From NCBI GenBank assembly GCA_037045185.1, contig JBAOHQ010000002.1:1-64000 (forward strand): 64,000 nt of DNA, read 5' to 3'. Positions 54,770-63,719 of the stretch are shown here, in pieces. The position numbers were made by a program, and so were the translations under genes. The notes below the pieces were generated by a model that had not been told where the DNA came from, searched no databases, and saw only the letters and a list, made by a program, of their open reading frames with translations. The DNA is from JAKOUY01 sp037045185. Lineage in GTDB: Bacteria > Actinomycetota > Acidimicrobiia > Acidimicrobiales > Ilumatobacteraceae. Within the stretch, counting starts at the first letter, position 1; the number at the start of each line of letters is the position of its first letter.

Positions 54770-56088
54770 GGAACCGACGACTCACTGGCGCCGTTGCCGG
54801 CGCATGCGTGGCCGCTCTACTGGCGGGAGCCGGCTCTGTGGCCGCCACCACGCCGCCCGGTACCGCGGCGCCTGGCGGGGGTGAGGGCTGGAAGGTCAAC
54901 ACCGACGACTGTGTCGACCCCGACGCGGCGAACGCCAAGATCGAGGGCGAGGTCAAGATCGGCTCGATCATGCCGCTCAGCGGCGGCGGGCCGGCCATCC
55001 TCTTCGCGCCCGTGAAGGACGGCTTCGCCTCGTACATCCAGTACGCCAACGACAACAAGCTGCTGGGCGACACCAAGATCAGCGTCGCCATCGAGGACGA
55101 CCAGTACAAGCCGGAGCTGACGCCGGGGGCGCTCACCAAGCTGCTCGACGCCAAGGTCAACCTGATTGCCGGTGTCATCGGCACTCCGAACAACGAGGCC
55201 ATCCGCCAGACGTTGAACGACAACTGCATCCCGCAGTTGAACAACCTCACCGGCGCCCCGGCGTGGGGTGACGTCGCCGGGTTCCCCTGGACCACCGGTG
55301 GGCTGGTGCCCTACGACGTGGAGACCAAGGCATACGTCGGCGACATCGCCAAGACGTTCCCGAACGGCGCCAAGGTCGCCCTGTACTACGTCAACACGGA
55401 CTTTGGCAAGGTCTACGCCGACACCCTGAAAGAGGTCGCCGCGGACAACAAGCTGGAGATCGTCGACGAGCAGACCATCGAGGCCGGCAACAACGACCCG
55501 CCCACGTCGCAGCTCACCTCGATCGCCCCGAAGAAGCCCGACGTGATCATGGCCATCCCGCTGGGTCTGGGGTGTGGCTCGTTCCTCAAGGAGGTCGCCG
55601 CCAAGAAGGCAGCCGACCCGTCGTGGGCACCTCGTGTCTACGTGACCGCTACGTGCGCCAGCCCGCTGCTGATGGCCAACGCCGGCCCGGCAGCCGACGG
55701 GATGATCACCTCGACCAACCTGTTCAACGTCGCCGATCCGGCCAATGCCGCTGATCCCGGTGTCAAGGCCTACCTCGACTACATGACCTCGACCGGGTTC
55801 CAGGGTGACGTCACCGTGGCCACCACCGGATGGGCGATCGGTGAGCTGACGGTGGCGATCCTGGCCCAGGCGGCCAAATCACCCGAGGGCCTGACCAGGG
55901 CGTCGATCATGAACGCGGCTCGCAACATCCGCTTCCACGCCAGCGTCGCCCGCCCGGGCGCCGACTACGTCACCAACGGCGAGAGCGACGGCGTACCGGC
56001 CCAGTCGCTGGTGCTGCAGCAGTTCGTGGTGGCGACCGGGACCTTCACCGACCTCGGCCCGCTGGACACGTCCAACGAAGCCAAGTAA
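54766..56088 (+). CDS. livK: LivK-type ABC substrate-binding protein
   Basis: 440 residues. Signal peptide of about 27 residues (AGACVAALLAGAGSVAATT), then a Gly/Pro linker and a Peripla_BP_6 domain: VKIGSIMPLSGGGPAILFAPVKDGF, LIAGVIGTPNNEAIRQ, VALYYVNTDFGKVYADT and VIMAIPLGLGCGSFL. Completes a five-gene transporter with the overlapping livGFHM genes. Ligand may be an amino acid, amide or small acid. Ends at a strong hairpin. Confidence 0.9.
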   Translation: MRNRRLTGAVAGACVAALLAGAGSVAATTPPGTAAPGGGEGWKVNTDDCVDPDAANAKIEGEVKIGSIMPLSGGGPAILFAPVKDGFASYIQYANDNKLLGDTKISVAIEDDQYKPELTPGALTKLLDAKVNLIAGVIGTPNNEAIRQTLNDNCIPQLNNLTGAPAWGDVAGFPWTTGGLVPYDVETKAYVGDIAKTFPNGAKVALYYVNTDFGKVYADTLKEVAADNKLEIVDEQTIEAGNNDPPTSQLTSIAPKKPDVIMAIPLGLGCGSFLKEVAAKKAADPSWAPRVYVTATCASPLLMANAGPAADGMITSTNLFNVADPANAADPGVKAYLDYMTSTGFQGDVTVATTGWAIGELTVAILAQAAKSPEGLTRASIMNAARNIRFHASVARPGADYVTNGESDGVPAQSLVLQQFVVATGTFTDLGPLDTSNEAK

Positions 56089-56100
56089 CGCAGCTCAACA

Positions 56101-56139
56101 CGAAGGGGCCCGCCACGTCCGACGTGGCGGGCCCCTTCG
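56101..56139. terminator. Strong bidirectional hairpin
   Basis: Arms of 19 bases (CGAAGGGGCCCGCCACGTC and its complement) with one base between them; flanking AACA and TGTT extend the symmetry. It lies 12 bp past livK and 43 bp from the convergent DUF4333 gene. No T-tract. Confidence 0.85.
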
Positions 56140-56181
56140 CGTGTTCGGCGCGTGGTGCCGGTGCGGTTGGGTGAGGGCCGG

Positions 56182-56541
56182 TCAGGTGCCCGAGGTGACG
56201 CTGCTGCCCTCCGAGGGCGTGGTGTCGCCGGAGACGCCCGTCCCCGACGTCGCGCCGTTGGGGGTCACATCGGTGACCAGGAACGACTTGTCGCCGGTGA
56301 TCTCCACCGTGAAGGTGTAGGTGGCGCCGTCCTCCGCTGTCCCGGTGCAGCTGAAGGTCTGACCCTTCTCCACCTTGGCAGGCTTCTCACAGCTGGAGTC
56401 CTTGATCTTGAAGCCGAGCTTGTCGGAGACCGAGGAGCTCTTCAGGAACGACGCTGCCTGCTTCTGGAAGTCCTCTTCGTCCGCGCCGCAGGCGACGAGT
56501 CCGAGCGTACTGAGGGCCGCGAGGGCCAAGACCTTCTTCAT
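56182..56541 (-). CDS. DUF4333-like lipoprotein
   Basis: 119 residues from ATG 56541 (MKKVLALAALSTLGLVACG); a GTG at 56565 adds eight. Lipobox LVAC, cysteine about residue 18. The mature part has DSSCEKPAKVEKGQTFSCTG, the two-cysteine pattern of DUF4333, then beta strands (TYTFTVEITG) and a Thr/Ser/Gly tail. Surface-anchored, role unknown. Confidence 0.78.
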   Translation of the reverse strand: MKKVLALAALSTLGLVACGADEEDFQKQAASFLKSSSVSDKLGFKIKDSSCEKPAKVEKGQTFSCTGTAEDGATYTFTVEITGDKSFLVTDVTPNGATSGTGVSGDTTPSEGSSVTSGT

Positions 56542-56561
56542 GGGATGTGATGTCCTTTCGT

Positions 56562-57485
56562 TCACGAGGCTGCTTCAGCGTAGCGAGTGGTGATGGGCCC
56601 ACGCCGAGCGTTCCGGGCATGACGCACCATGTCGGTGGTCATCACCGTCAGTCCGGTCCACACCAGACCGAACCCGACGACCTTCTGCCAGGTGAGCGCC
56701 TCGCCGTAGGCCAGCCAGCCGAGCAGGAAGTTGATCGTCGGCACGATGTACTGCATCGGGCCGATCAGGGTGAGCGGCAGGCGCTTGGCGGCGTAGGCAA
56801 AGGTCATCAGCGGCGCCACCGTGGCCGGCCCGGTGAGCATGACGAGCACCAGCTGGCCCGCCGACGCGGTGTGGGCCACGCTGGAGGGCTGCGGGGCCAT
56901 CGTGACGATCAGCACCAGCGCCGGAACTGCCAGCAGCAGCGTCTCGGCGGCCATGCTGTGCACCGGAGTCAGCGGCACCTGGCGCTTGAGGTACCCGTAG
57001 GTGGTCCACGACACGGCGATCGCCAGCGCCAGCCACGGCACTCGCCCGTAGGACGCCGACAGCACCACGATGGCCGCCGTTGCCAGGGCGACGGCCGTCA
57101 CCTGGGCCCGGCGGACCCGCTCGTGGAGGACGACGACGCCGACCGCCATCGTCCCCAACGGGGCGATGAAGTAGCCCAGCGCCGTCTCCAGCACGTGGTC
57201 GTGGACGACGGCCCAGACGTAGGACGTCCAGTTCACCGTCAGCGCCACGGACGCCAGGGCGACCCGCCGGCGGACCGCCGGATCGGCGAGCGGCGGGCGG
57301 ATGGCGCGCCAGCCTCCGCTGACGCTGACCACCACGACCATGACCAGCGCGGCGCAGGCGATCCGCCAGCCGATCAGCTCGAAGGCCCGGAAACGATGGA
57401 GCAGCTTCCAGTAGGCGGTGAGCAGGCCCCACACCACGTAGGTGCAGACACCGACGATGATCCCACGCCGGAACTGCTCATTCAC
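56562..57485 (-). CDS. rarD: RarD/EamA-family transporter
   Basis: 307 residues from GTG 57485 (GTG 57494 adds three). Ten hydrophobic segments in two EamA repeats; GVCTYVVWGLLTAYWKLL near the start and LPLTLIGPMQYIVPTINFLLG near residue 240 are RarD signatures. Probable drug/metabolite exporter of unknown substrate. Starts 20 bp ahead of the DUF4333 gene, so they may be co-transcribed. Confidence 0.85.
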   Translation of the reverse strand: MNEQFRRGIIVGVCTYVVWGLLTAYWKLLHRFRAFELIGWRIACAALVMVVVVSVSGGWRAIRPPLADPAVRRRVALASVALTVNWTSYVWAVVHDHVLETALGYFIAPLGTMAVGVVVLHERVRRAQVTAVALATAAIVVLSASYGRVPWLALAIAVSWTTYGYLKRQVPLTPVHSMAAETLLLAVPALVLIVTMAPQPSSVAHTASAGQLVLVMLTGPATVAPLMTFAYAAKRLPLTLIGPMQYIVPTINFLLGWLAYGEALTWQKVVGFGLVWTGLTVMTTDMVRHARNARRGPITTRYAEAAS

Positions 57486-57535
57486 CCGGCACACGCTACG
57501 GGGCGGTGCTCCCCGTCGTCGGGTAGTTTCCCGTC

Positions 57536-58201
57536 GTGGATCTCGTGGTGGTGGACGACCCGGCGGCTGCTGCGGCGGTCGCTGCCGAGGTCATCGCCCG
57601 GTCGCTGGGCAACGCCGTTCGCCGCCGTGGCGTGGCCTTCGTGGCGTTCAGTGGGGGCTCGACGCCGGCGCTGATGCTGGCTGGGCTCGCCGCCCTCGAC
57701 GTCCCGTGGTCGGGCGTTCACGCCTTCCAGGTGGACGAGCGCGTCGTTCCCGACGGCGACCAGCGGCGCAACATCGGACTGCTGTCCGCCCTGCCCCTGC
57801 CGGCCCGGCGGGTGCACGCCATGCCGGTGACGGCCACGGCGCTGCCAGCCGCGGCGAGGCGCTACGCCGCGGCGCTGCCGCAGCGATTCGACGTCGTCCA
57901 CCTTGGTCTCGGCGACGACGGTCACACAGCGTCGTGGCCGCCAGGGGATCCGGTCGTGAACAGCACGCTGACGGTGGATCTGTGCGCTGAGTTCAACGGG
58001 ACCAGGAGGATGACGCTCACCCCCGCCGTGGTCAACGCTGCCCGGCGGCGGGTGGTTCTGGCGCCCGGAGCGGACAAGGCCGCGCCGCTGGCCGGCTGGC
58101 TGCTCGGCGATCCGGCGCTACCGATCCAGCGGGTCCACCGTACGGCAACGATGGTCGTCGTCGACCGCGCTGGCGCCGCTCAACTTCCGCCGCACCGGTA
58201 G
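57536..58201 (+). CDS. pgl: 6-phosphogluconolactonase
   Basis: 221 residues, GTG start. Motifs of the SugarP_isomerase/Pgl group: VAFVAFSGGSTPALML, FQVDERVVPDGDQRRNIGLL and VVHLGLGDDGHTASWPPG. Hydrolyses 6-phosphogluconolactone in the oxidative pentose phosphate pathway. Next gene on the strand is glucose-6-phosphate isomerase, which fits glucose-6-phosphate metabolism. Confidence 0.92.
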   Translation: MDLVVVDDPAAAAAVAAEVIARSLGNAVRRRGVAFVAFSGGSTPALMLAGLAALDVPWSGVHAFQVDERVVPDGDQRRNIGLLSALPLPARRVHAMPVTATALPAAARRYAAALPQRFDVVHLGLGDDGHTASWPPGDPVVNSTLTVDLCAEFNGTRRMTLTPAVVNAARRRVVLAPGADKAAPLAGWLLGDPALPIQRVHRTATMVVVDRAGAAQLPPHR

Positions 58202-58273
58202 CCGACGGCGGGCAGCCGGCGACGTCACGGTGCACGGTTCGGCGGCTGGCGCGGGCCAGTAGGGTCGGCGGAC

Positions 58274-59872
58274 GTGGACATCACCCTCGACCCGAGCTGG
58301 GAGGCCCTCACCAGGCTGAGGCCACCAGCACCTCTGCGGACCCTGTTCGACACCGACCCCGGCCGCTCCACCAGGTACCTGGCGCAGGTGGGCGACCTGC
58401 GCGTCGACTACTCCAAGAACCTCGTCGACGACGCCATCGTCGACGCCCTGCTGGCCGTGGCCGCGGCCTCCGGGCTGGAGGCGCGCCGCGAGGCGATGTT
58501 CACCGGCGAACCGATCAACGTGACCGAACGCCGTGCCGTGCTGCACACGGCGCTGCGCGCCGAGCCCACCGCCGACATCCGCGTCGACGGCCATCCGGTG
58601 ATGCCTGAGGTCACCGCCACGCTGGCAGCCATGGCCGGCTTTGCCGATCGGGTCCGCTCCGGCGCCTGGGTCGGGGCAACCGGCCAGCGCATCCGCTCGG
58701 TCGTCAACATCGGGATCGGCGGCAGCGACCTCGGCCCGGCGATGGCCACGCTGGCCACCGCGGCCTTCGCCGACCCGGCGCTGCGCTGCCGGTTCGTCAG
58801 CAACGTGGACGGCGCCGACATCACCGAGAACCTGGCGGACCTCGACCCGGCAACCACGCTGGTGATCATCAGTTCGAAGACGTTCACGACCATCGAGACG
58901 CTGACCAACGCCCACGAGGCCCGCCGTTGGCTCACTGCGGCGCTGGGGGACGCCGCCGTCGCCCGGCACTTCGTCGCGGTCAGTACGAACGCGGCGAGGG
59001 TCGCCGAGTTCGGCATCGACACCGCCAACATGTTCGGGTTCTGGGACTGGGTCGGCGGCCGCTACTCGGTGGACTCGGCCATCGGGCTGTCGCTGATGAT
59101 CGGCATCGGTCCGCAGCAGTTCCAGGAGTTCCTCGGTGGGTTCCGGACCGTCGACCAGCACTTCCGCCACGAGCCGCTGCGCACCAACGTTCCGGTGCTG
59201 ATGGCCATGCTGGGCGTCTGGTACAGCAACGTGCTGGGCGCCGAGACCAAGGCGGTGCTGCCCTACGCCCACGAGTTGCGCCGGTTCCCCGCGTACCTGC
59301 AGCAACTCGACATGGAGTCCAACGGCAAGCGCGTCCGCCTCGACGGCGAACCGGTGTCCATCGGCACGGGGCCCATCGTGTGGGGTGAGCCGGGGACCAA
59401 CGGCCAGCACGCCTTCTACCAGCTGCTGCACCAGGGCACCCGGCTGGTGCCCATCGACTTCATCGGCTTCGCCCGCCCGAACCACGGTCTCGCCGCCCAG
59501 CACGACCTGCTGATCGCCAACCTGTTCGCCCAGGGCGAGGCCCTGGCCTTCGGCAAGACCCTCGACGAGGTGGTGGCCGAGGGCATCCCCGAGCATCAGC
59601 GGGCCCACCGGGTGTTCCCCGGCAACCGGCCCTCGACCACGATCCTGGCCCGTCAGCTGACCCCTGGGGTCCTCGGCCAGCTCATCGCCCTGTACGAGCA
59701 CATCGTGTTCGTCCAGGGTTGCGTGTGGGGGGTCAACAGCTTCGACCAGTGGGGTGTGGAGCTGGGCAAGGCCCTGGCCAACCGGATCACTCCCGAGCTG
59801 ACCGGCGACGCCGACCCCGAGCACGACTCGTCCACCGCCGACCTCATCCGCTGGTACCGCGCCCACCGCTGA
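58274..59872 (+). CDS. pgi: Glucose-6-phosphate isomerase
   Basis: 532 residues, GTG start. Family signatures: VVNIGIGGSDLGPAMATLA, IISSKTFTTIETL, FWDWVGGRYSVDSAIGLS (catalytic Arg) and GEPGTNGQHAFYQLLHQGT (catalytic Glu/His region), VNSFDQWGVELGK (catalytic Lys). Interconverts glucose-6-phosphate and fructose-6-phosphate. Follows pgl by 72 bp and ends at a strong hairpin. Confidence 0.96.
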   Translation: MDITLDPSWEALTRLRPPAPLRTLFDTDPGRSTRYLAQVGDLRVDYSKNLVDDAIVDALLAVAAASGLEARREAMFTGEPINVTERRAVLHTALRAEPTADIRVDGHPVMPEVTATLAAMAGFADRVRSGAWVGATGQRIRSVVNIGIGGSDLGPAMATLATAAFADPALRCRFVSNVDGADITENLADLDPATTLVIISSKTFTTIETLTNAHEARRWLTAALGDAAVARHFVAVSTNAARVAEFGIDTANMFGFWDWVGGRYSVDSAIGLSLMIGIGPQQFQEFLGGFRTVDQHFRHEPLRTNVPVLMAMLGVWYSNVLGAETKAVLPYAHELRRFPAYLQQLDMESNGKRVRLDGEPVSIGTGPIVWGEPGTNGQHAFYQLLHQGTRLVPIDFIGFARPNHGLAAQHDLLIANLFAQGEALAFGKTLDEVVAEGIPEHQRAHRVFPGNRPSTTILARQLTPGVLGQLIALYEHIVFVQGCVWGVNSFDQWGVELGKALANRITPELTGDADPEHDSSTADLIRWYRAHR

Positions 59873-59890
59873 CCCGCTGACCCGATGCCT

Positions 59891-59931
59891 CCGTGAGCAC
59901 CGGGCGGCTCACCGCCGCCCGGTGCTCACGG
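59891..59931. terminator. Strong bidirectional hairpin containing a stop codon
   Basis: Perfect 18-bp arms (CCGTGAGCACCGGGCGGC and its complement) around TCACC. It lies 18 bp past pgi. The right arm includes the last codons and the TGA (59926-59928) of the convergent methyltransferase. Confidence 0.85.
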
Positions 59932-61209
59932 ACGGGCATCGCGGGGCAGGCGGCGGGGAGCGGCGAAGACGGCCTTGAGGTACTCGCCCTCGGGGAAGCC
60001 GATCGGGTGATCGGCGGGATGCCCGGTGCGTTCGCGGATGTTCAGGTCCCATCCGGCGAGCTGCGCGCCCCGGGTCATGGCGGCGACGAGCTCATCGGGG
60101 CGCACCCGGCTGGAGCACGACGCCTGGACCAGCCGCCCACCGTCGGCCAGCACGGCAAGGCCGGCCTCGGTGAGCTGCCGGTAGGCGCGCAGCGCCTTGT
60201 CCACGTTCGACTGCCGCTGGGCGAACGAGGGCGGGTCGATGACGACCAGATCGAACCGCCGGCGGGCAGCGGCCAGATCACGCAGCGCCTGGAAGGCGTC
60301 CTGCTGCATCGTCTCGTGGACGCACGCCCGTACCGCCGGGATGCCGTCGTTGTGGGCCATGTTGCGGTCGGCGACGGCCAGGGTGGGAGCGCTGATGTCG
60401 AGGCTGGTGACGTGCGTGGCCCCACCCGCGGCGGCGTACACCGAGAAACCGCCGGTGGCGGCGAAGACGTCGAGGACCCTGGCTCCCGACGCCAGGGCGC
60501 GGACTCGCTGGCGGTTCTCCCGCTGGTCGAGGAAGTGGCCGGTCTTCTGACCATGGACCACATCGGCTTCGAAGGTGAGTCCGTGCTCGGTGAACAGCAC
60601 CGGGCCCGACGGCGCCTCCCCGTGCAGGGCATCACCCTCGTGCAGCGGGCCGGCGCCGGCGCCCTGCACGGCGCGCGAGAGCCGCACGACGACGTCGTCG
60701 ACCCGGCCGGCCTCCACCATCGCCGGGACCAGCTCGGCCAGGTGGGCCACCCACGCCGTGCTGTACAGCTTGACCACGGCGGTGCGCTCGTAGACGTCGA
60801 CCACCAGGCCGGGCAACGCATCGTTCTCACCGTGCACCCAACGGAACCCCGTGGTGCGCCCGCCGCGGCGCAGCTCGTCCCTGGCGTGCAGGGCGACCGT
60901 CAGGCGGTCGAGCCAGAAGGCCCGGTCGATCTGGCGGGGCCGGCCAGCGTGCAGGATCTTCAAGCGGATGGGCGAGGACGGGTCGTACAGGCCAATGGCC
61001 ACGAATTGGCGATCGTCACCGAAGATCACCGCCAGGTCGCCGGGGTGCCCACCCTCGGTGATCGAGGTGATCGAGCTCTCGTAGACCCACGGGTGCCCGG
61101 CGCGGATGTGGCGCAGGGCGTCGGGCGTGACCCGCACGGCGAGCCGCGTGGCCGACGGCGGGCGCAACCGATCGAGGATGGACACCCCGCCAGGGTACGG
61201 CGTGGCCAC
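59926..61209 (-). CDS. rlmI: Class I SAM rRNA methyltransferase, RlmI-like
   Basis: 427 residues from GTG 61209; GTG 61185 (VSILDRLRPP) is a shorter option. An N-terminal PUA-like part (LRHIRAGHPWVYESSI, GDLAVIFGDDRQFVAIGLYDP) precedes the methyltransferase: TGHFLDQRENRQRVR, SAM loop VLDVFAATGGFSVYAAAGG, FDLVVIDPPSFA and catalytic VQASCSSRV. Family members methylate C5 of a cytosine in 23S rRNA. Confidence 0.87.
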   Translation of the reverse strand: MATPYPGGVSILDRLRPPSATRLAVRVTPDALRHIRAGHPWVYESSITSITEGGHPGDLAVIFGDDRQFVAIGLYDPSSPIRLKILHAGRPRQIDRAFWLDRLTVALHARDELRRGGRTTGFRWVHGENDALPGLVVDVYERTAVVKLYSTAWVAHLAELVPAMVEAGRVDDVVVRLSRAVQGAGAGPLHEGDALHGEAPSGPVLFTEHGLTFEADVVHGQKTGHFLDQRENRQRVRALASGARVLDVFAATGGFSVYAAAGGATHVTSLDISAPTLAVADRNMAHNDGIPAVRACVHETMQQDAFQALRDLAAARRRFDLVVIDPPSFAQRQSNVDKALRAYRQLTEAGLAVLADGGRLVQASCSSRVRPDELVAAMTRGAQLAGWDLNIRERTGHPADHPIGFPEGEYLKAVFAAPRRLPRDARP

Positions 61210-61244
61210 CGGCTGCGGTGCGGTCCGATCGGTACGCTGCCACT

Positions 61245-62168
61245 GTGACGCAGGCGCTGGAACGGATCACCAATCTGCTGGCCCTGCTGCTGGAGACCCG
61301 TGTGCCGCTGACTGCCGAGCAGATCGCCCACGAACTGGCCGGGCAGTACCCCGAACAACTGCCGGCCATGCGAGGCGCCTTCGAGCGGGACAAGGCGGTG
61401 CTGCGTGATGTGGGGATCCCCATCCACACCGAGGTCCTGTCCGGGGACCAGGCCGGGCGGACGGCGTACAGCATCGACCGCGACCAGTACGAGCTGCGCG
61501 GCCTGGTACTCGACGCCGACGAGCAGCGAGCGTTGCAGGTGGCCGTCGCCACCACCCGCCTCAGCCAGGCCGAGTTCGGCCTGTTCAAGCTCGGCGGCGC
61601 GCCCGAAGCCGACTCGTTGGTCAGCGCCTACGTGCCCGAGCTGGCCGAGCTCCCCGCGCTGCGTGAGGCCGTCGCCGAACGTTGCGCGGTGCGCTTCGTC
61701 TATCACGGCTCGCCTCGCCACCTGTGGCCCTATGGTCTGCTCCTGCGAACCGGCAACTGGTACGTGGTGGGCCACGACGTCGACCATCAGGCCCAGCGCA
61801 CCTATCGCGTCGATCGCATCGAGGGCGCCGTTGCGGTGGGTGAACCCCAGCAGTTCGATCGGCCAGAGGGCTTCACCGCGGCGTCGGCGTTCCCCGCCGA
61901 CCCCAAAGAGCTCGGCGACGACGGTGCTGCCAGGGCGCAGGTGCGCTTCGACGCCGGACGCGCCGGGTTCGTCGTCCGGGCACTGGGTGATGACGCGGTC
62001 ATCGAGCGTGGGGCCGACGGTTCGATCACCGTGCAGGTGGCCTGCGCCAACATGGACGCCTTCCGGGCCTGGCTGTTCAGCTGGGGCACGCACGCCGTCG
62101 TGGTGGGACCACCCGACGTGCGCCGGGCCATCGTTGACTGGCTCACCGACCTGGCGGGGCCGAGATGA
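61245..62168 (+). CDS. WYL-domain regulator, PafB-like
   Basis: 307 residues from GTG 61245 (GTG 61218 adds nine). N-terminal helix-turn-helix region (ERITNLLALLLETRVPLTAEQI), middle linker, and a WYL domain about residues 130-205 with VRFVYHGSPRHLWPYGLLLRTGNWYVVGHD and YRVDRI, then a WCX-like C-terminus. Overlaps a second WYL gene (ATGA), the arrangement of pafB-pafC, which regulate the DNA-damage response in actinobacteria. Divergent from rlmI by 35 bp. Confidence 0.85.
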   Translation: MTQALERITNLLALLLETRVPLTAEQIAHELAGQYPEQLPAMRGAFERDKAVLRDVGIPIHTEVLSGDQAGRTAYSIDRDQYELRGLVLDADEQRALQVAVATTRLSQAEFGLFKLGGAPEADSLVSAYVPELAELPALREAVAERCAVRFVYHGSPRHLWPYGLLLRTGNWYVVGHDVDHQAQRTYRVDRIEGAVAVGEPQQFDRPEGFTAASAFPADPKELGDDGAARAQVRFDAGRAGFVVRALGDDAVIERGADGSITVQVACANMDAFRAWLFSWGTHAVVVGPPDVRRAIVDWLTDLAGPR

Positions 62169-63136
62169 GCGCCCGGCACGGGCCGCGCCCCGTCGCCGAT
62201 CGGTTGCGCCGCCTGCTGGTGATGCTGCCCTGGCTGATGGAGCGTGGCGAGGTCCCTGTGGCCGAGATGGCCACCCGCTTCGACGTGTCCGAGCCCGAGC
62301 TGATCCGTGACCTGGAGCTGGCCGCGGTCTGCGGCCTGCCGCCGTTCGTCGATGAGATGATCGACGTCTACATCGACGAGGGCGTCGTCTACACCGGCGT
62401 GCCCCGCCTGTTCACCAGGCCGCTGCGGCTGACGGCGCCGGAGGGTTTCGCCCTGCTGGCCGCCGGGCGGGCGGCCCTGGCGCTGCCTGGCGCCGATCCC
62501 GGCGGGGCACTGGCCAGGGCGCTGGACAAGCTGTCCGCGGTGCTGGGCGACGACGGCCTGGTCATCGACCAGCCGGCCCCGGCCGCCGTTGGCGACCTCA
62601 CCGAGGCCGCCGGCCGAGGCGAGCGATTGACGATCACCCACTGGTCGCCGGCTCGCGACCGGGCCACCACACGCGAGATCACCCCACGGGCGGTCTTCAC
62701 GGATCGCGGCGCGTGGTACGTGCTGGCCGACGACCACCTGCACGGCGAGGAGCGCACGTTCCGCATCGATCGCATCGAGTCGATCGAGCACACGGGCGTG
62801 ACCGACGAGTTCCGCCCGGTCGCCGTCCCGGACTCGCCGCAGTGGTTCGCCGACTCCGATCTGCCGGTCGTGGTGATCCGCCTGCCGGCCGCCGACGAGC
62901 GCCTGGTGGAGCAGTTCCCGATGGAGCACCGCCACCCCGACGGTGACCATGTCGAGTTCACGCTGCGGGTGACCACGCAGGAGTGGCTGGCGGCGCTGCT
63001 GCTGAGGCTGGGCCGCCGGGCCGAGGTCCGCTCGCCGGCCCGCTGGGGCGGGCTGCGCCAGCGGGCGGCAGCCGAGCTGCTGGAGCGCTACGCGCTCGAG
63101 CTGCTGGAGGGCTACGCGCCGATCGACGCCAGTTGA
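62165..63136 (+). CDS. WYL-domain regulator, PafC-like
   Basis: 323 residues. N-terminal DNA-binding part (RLRRLLVMLPWLMERGEVPVAEMATRFDVSEPELIRDLE), WYL domain around residues 155-215 with PRAVFTDRGAWYVLADD and TFRIDRIESIEHTG, and C-terminal WCX part. Partner of the overlapping upstream gene. Its 3' end overlaps the convergent exonuclease by 25 bp. Confidence 0.86.
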   Translation: MSARHGPRPVADRLRRLLVMLPWLMERGEVPVAEMATRFDVSEPELIRDLELAAVCGLPPFVDEMIDVYIDEGVVYTGVPRLFTRPLRLTAPEGFALLAAGRAALALPGADPGGALARALDKLSAVLGDDGLVIDQPAPAAVGDLTEAAGRGERLTITHWSPARDRATTREITPRAVFTDRGAWYVLADDHLHGEERTFRIDRIESIEHTGVTDEFRPVAVPDSPQWFADSDLPVVVIRLPAADERLVEQFPMEHRHPDGDHVEFTLRVTTQEWLAALLLRLGRRAEVRSPARWGGLRQRAAAELLERYALELLEGYAPIDAS

Positions 63137-63684
63137 TCCACGGACGTGACTCCCGCGGCAGCGAGCAGGTGGGGGAGCAGGGCGGCCGTGGCATCGGCAT
63201 CGGCCAGGGCGTCATGGGGATGGACCAACTCGACGCCGTAGCGCCGGCACAGCTCGCCGAGGCGGTGGGAGTGCTGGCGCTGCGGGTCCAGGCGGCGTGA
63301 CAGCCTCAGGGTGCACAGCGGTGTGCCGATGGCCAGCTCGACCCCGGCACGGCGCGCCGCCTTGCGCAGGAAGGCCACGTCGAACTGGGCGTTGTGGGCC
63401 ACGAACTGGGCCCCGCGCAACCGCTCGCCCAGCGCGGCGAGCACCTCACCGGCCGGTGGAGCGGTGCGCAGCCTGCCACGGGTGATCCCGTGAATGCGGG
63501 TGGGGCCGACCCGGTAGAACCACCGCCGGCGCGGCGCCAGCAGGCTGGAGTAGCGGTCGATCACCTGGCCGGTTCCGGTGACGACCACGACACCGACCTG
63601 GAGCACGTGATGGCGGCGCAGTGACAGCCCGGACGTCTCGACATCGACCACGGCGAACCGGGTGTCGTCGATCGGTGCGCTCAT
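63112..63684 (-). CDS. DEDD 3'-5' exonuclease, DNA polymerase III epsilon-like
   Basis: 190 residues from ATG 63684. Exo I FAVVDVETSGLS (D and E), Exo II FVAHNAQFDVAFL (D), Exo III HPHDALADADATAALL (H and D): all five catalytic residues of a DEDDh nuclease are present. No polymerase contacts are visible, so it is a stand-alone member, perhaps for repair. Ends inside the convergent PafC-like gene. Confidence 0.88.
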   Translation of the reverse strand: MSAPIDDTRFAVVDVETSGLSLRRHHVLQVGVVVVTGTGQVIDRYSSLLAPRRRWFYRVGPTRIHGITRGRLRTAPPAGEVLAALGERLRGAQFVAHNAQFDVAFLRKAARRAGVELAIGTPLCTLRLSRRLDPQRQHSHRLGELCRRYGVELVHPHDALADADATAALLPHLLAAAGVTSVDQLASIGA

Positions 63685-63719
63685 GCGGCTCACCCTACGC
63701 CAGGGGTGCGCGACGGTGG

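Noticed and set aside
58118..59866. 582-residue minus-strand frame
   Set aside because: Mirror image of pgi with Gly/Val/His-rich low-information sequence, as with other long antisense frames at 4000-5583 and 8981-10687.
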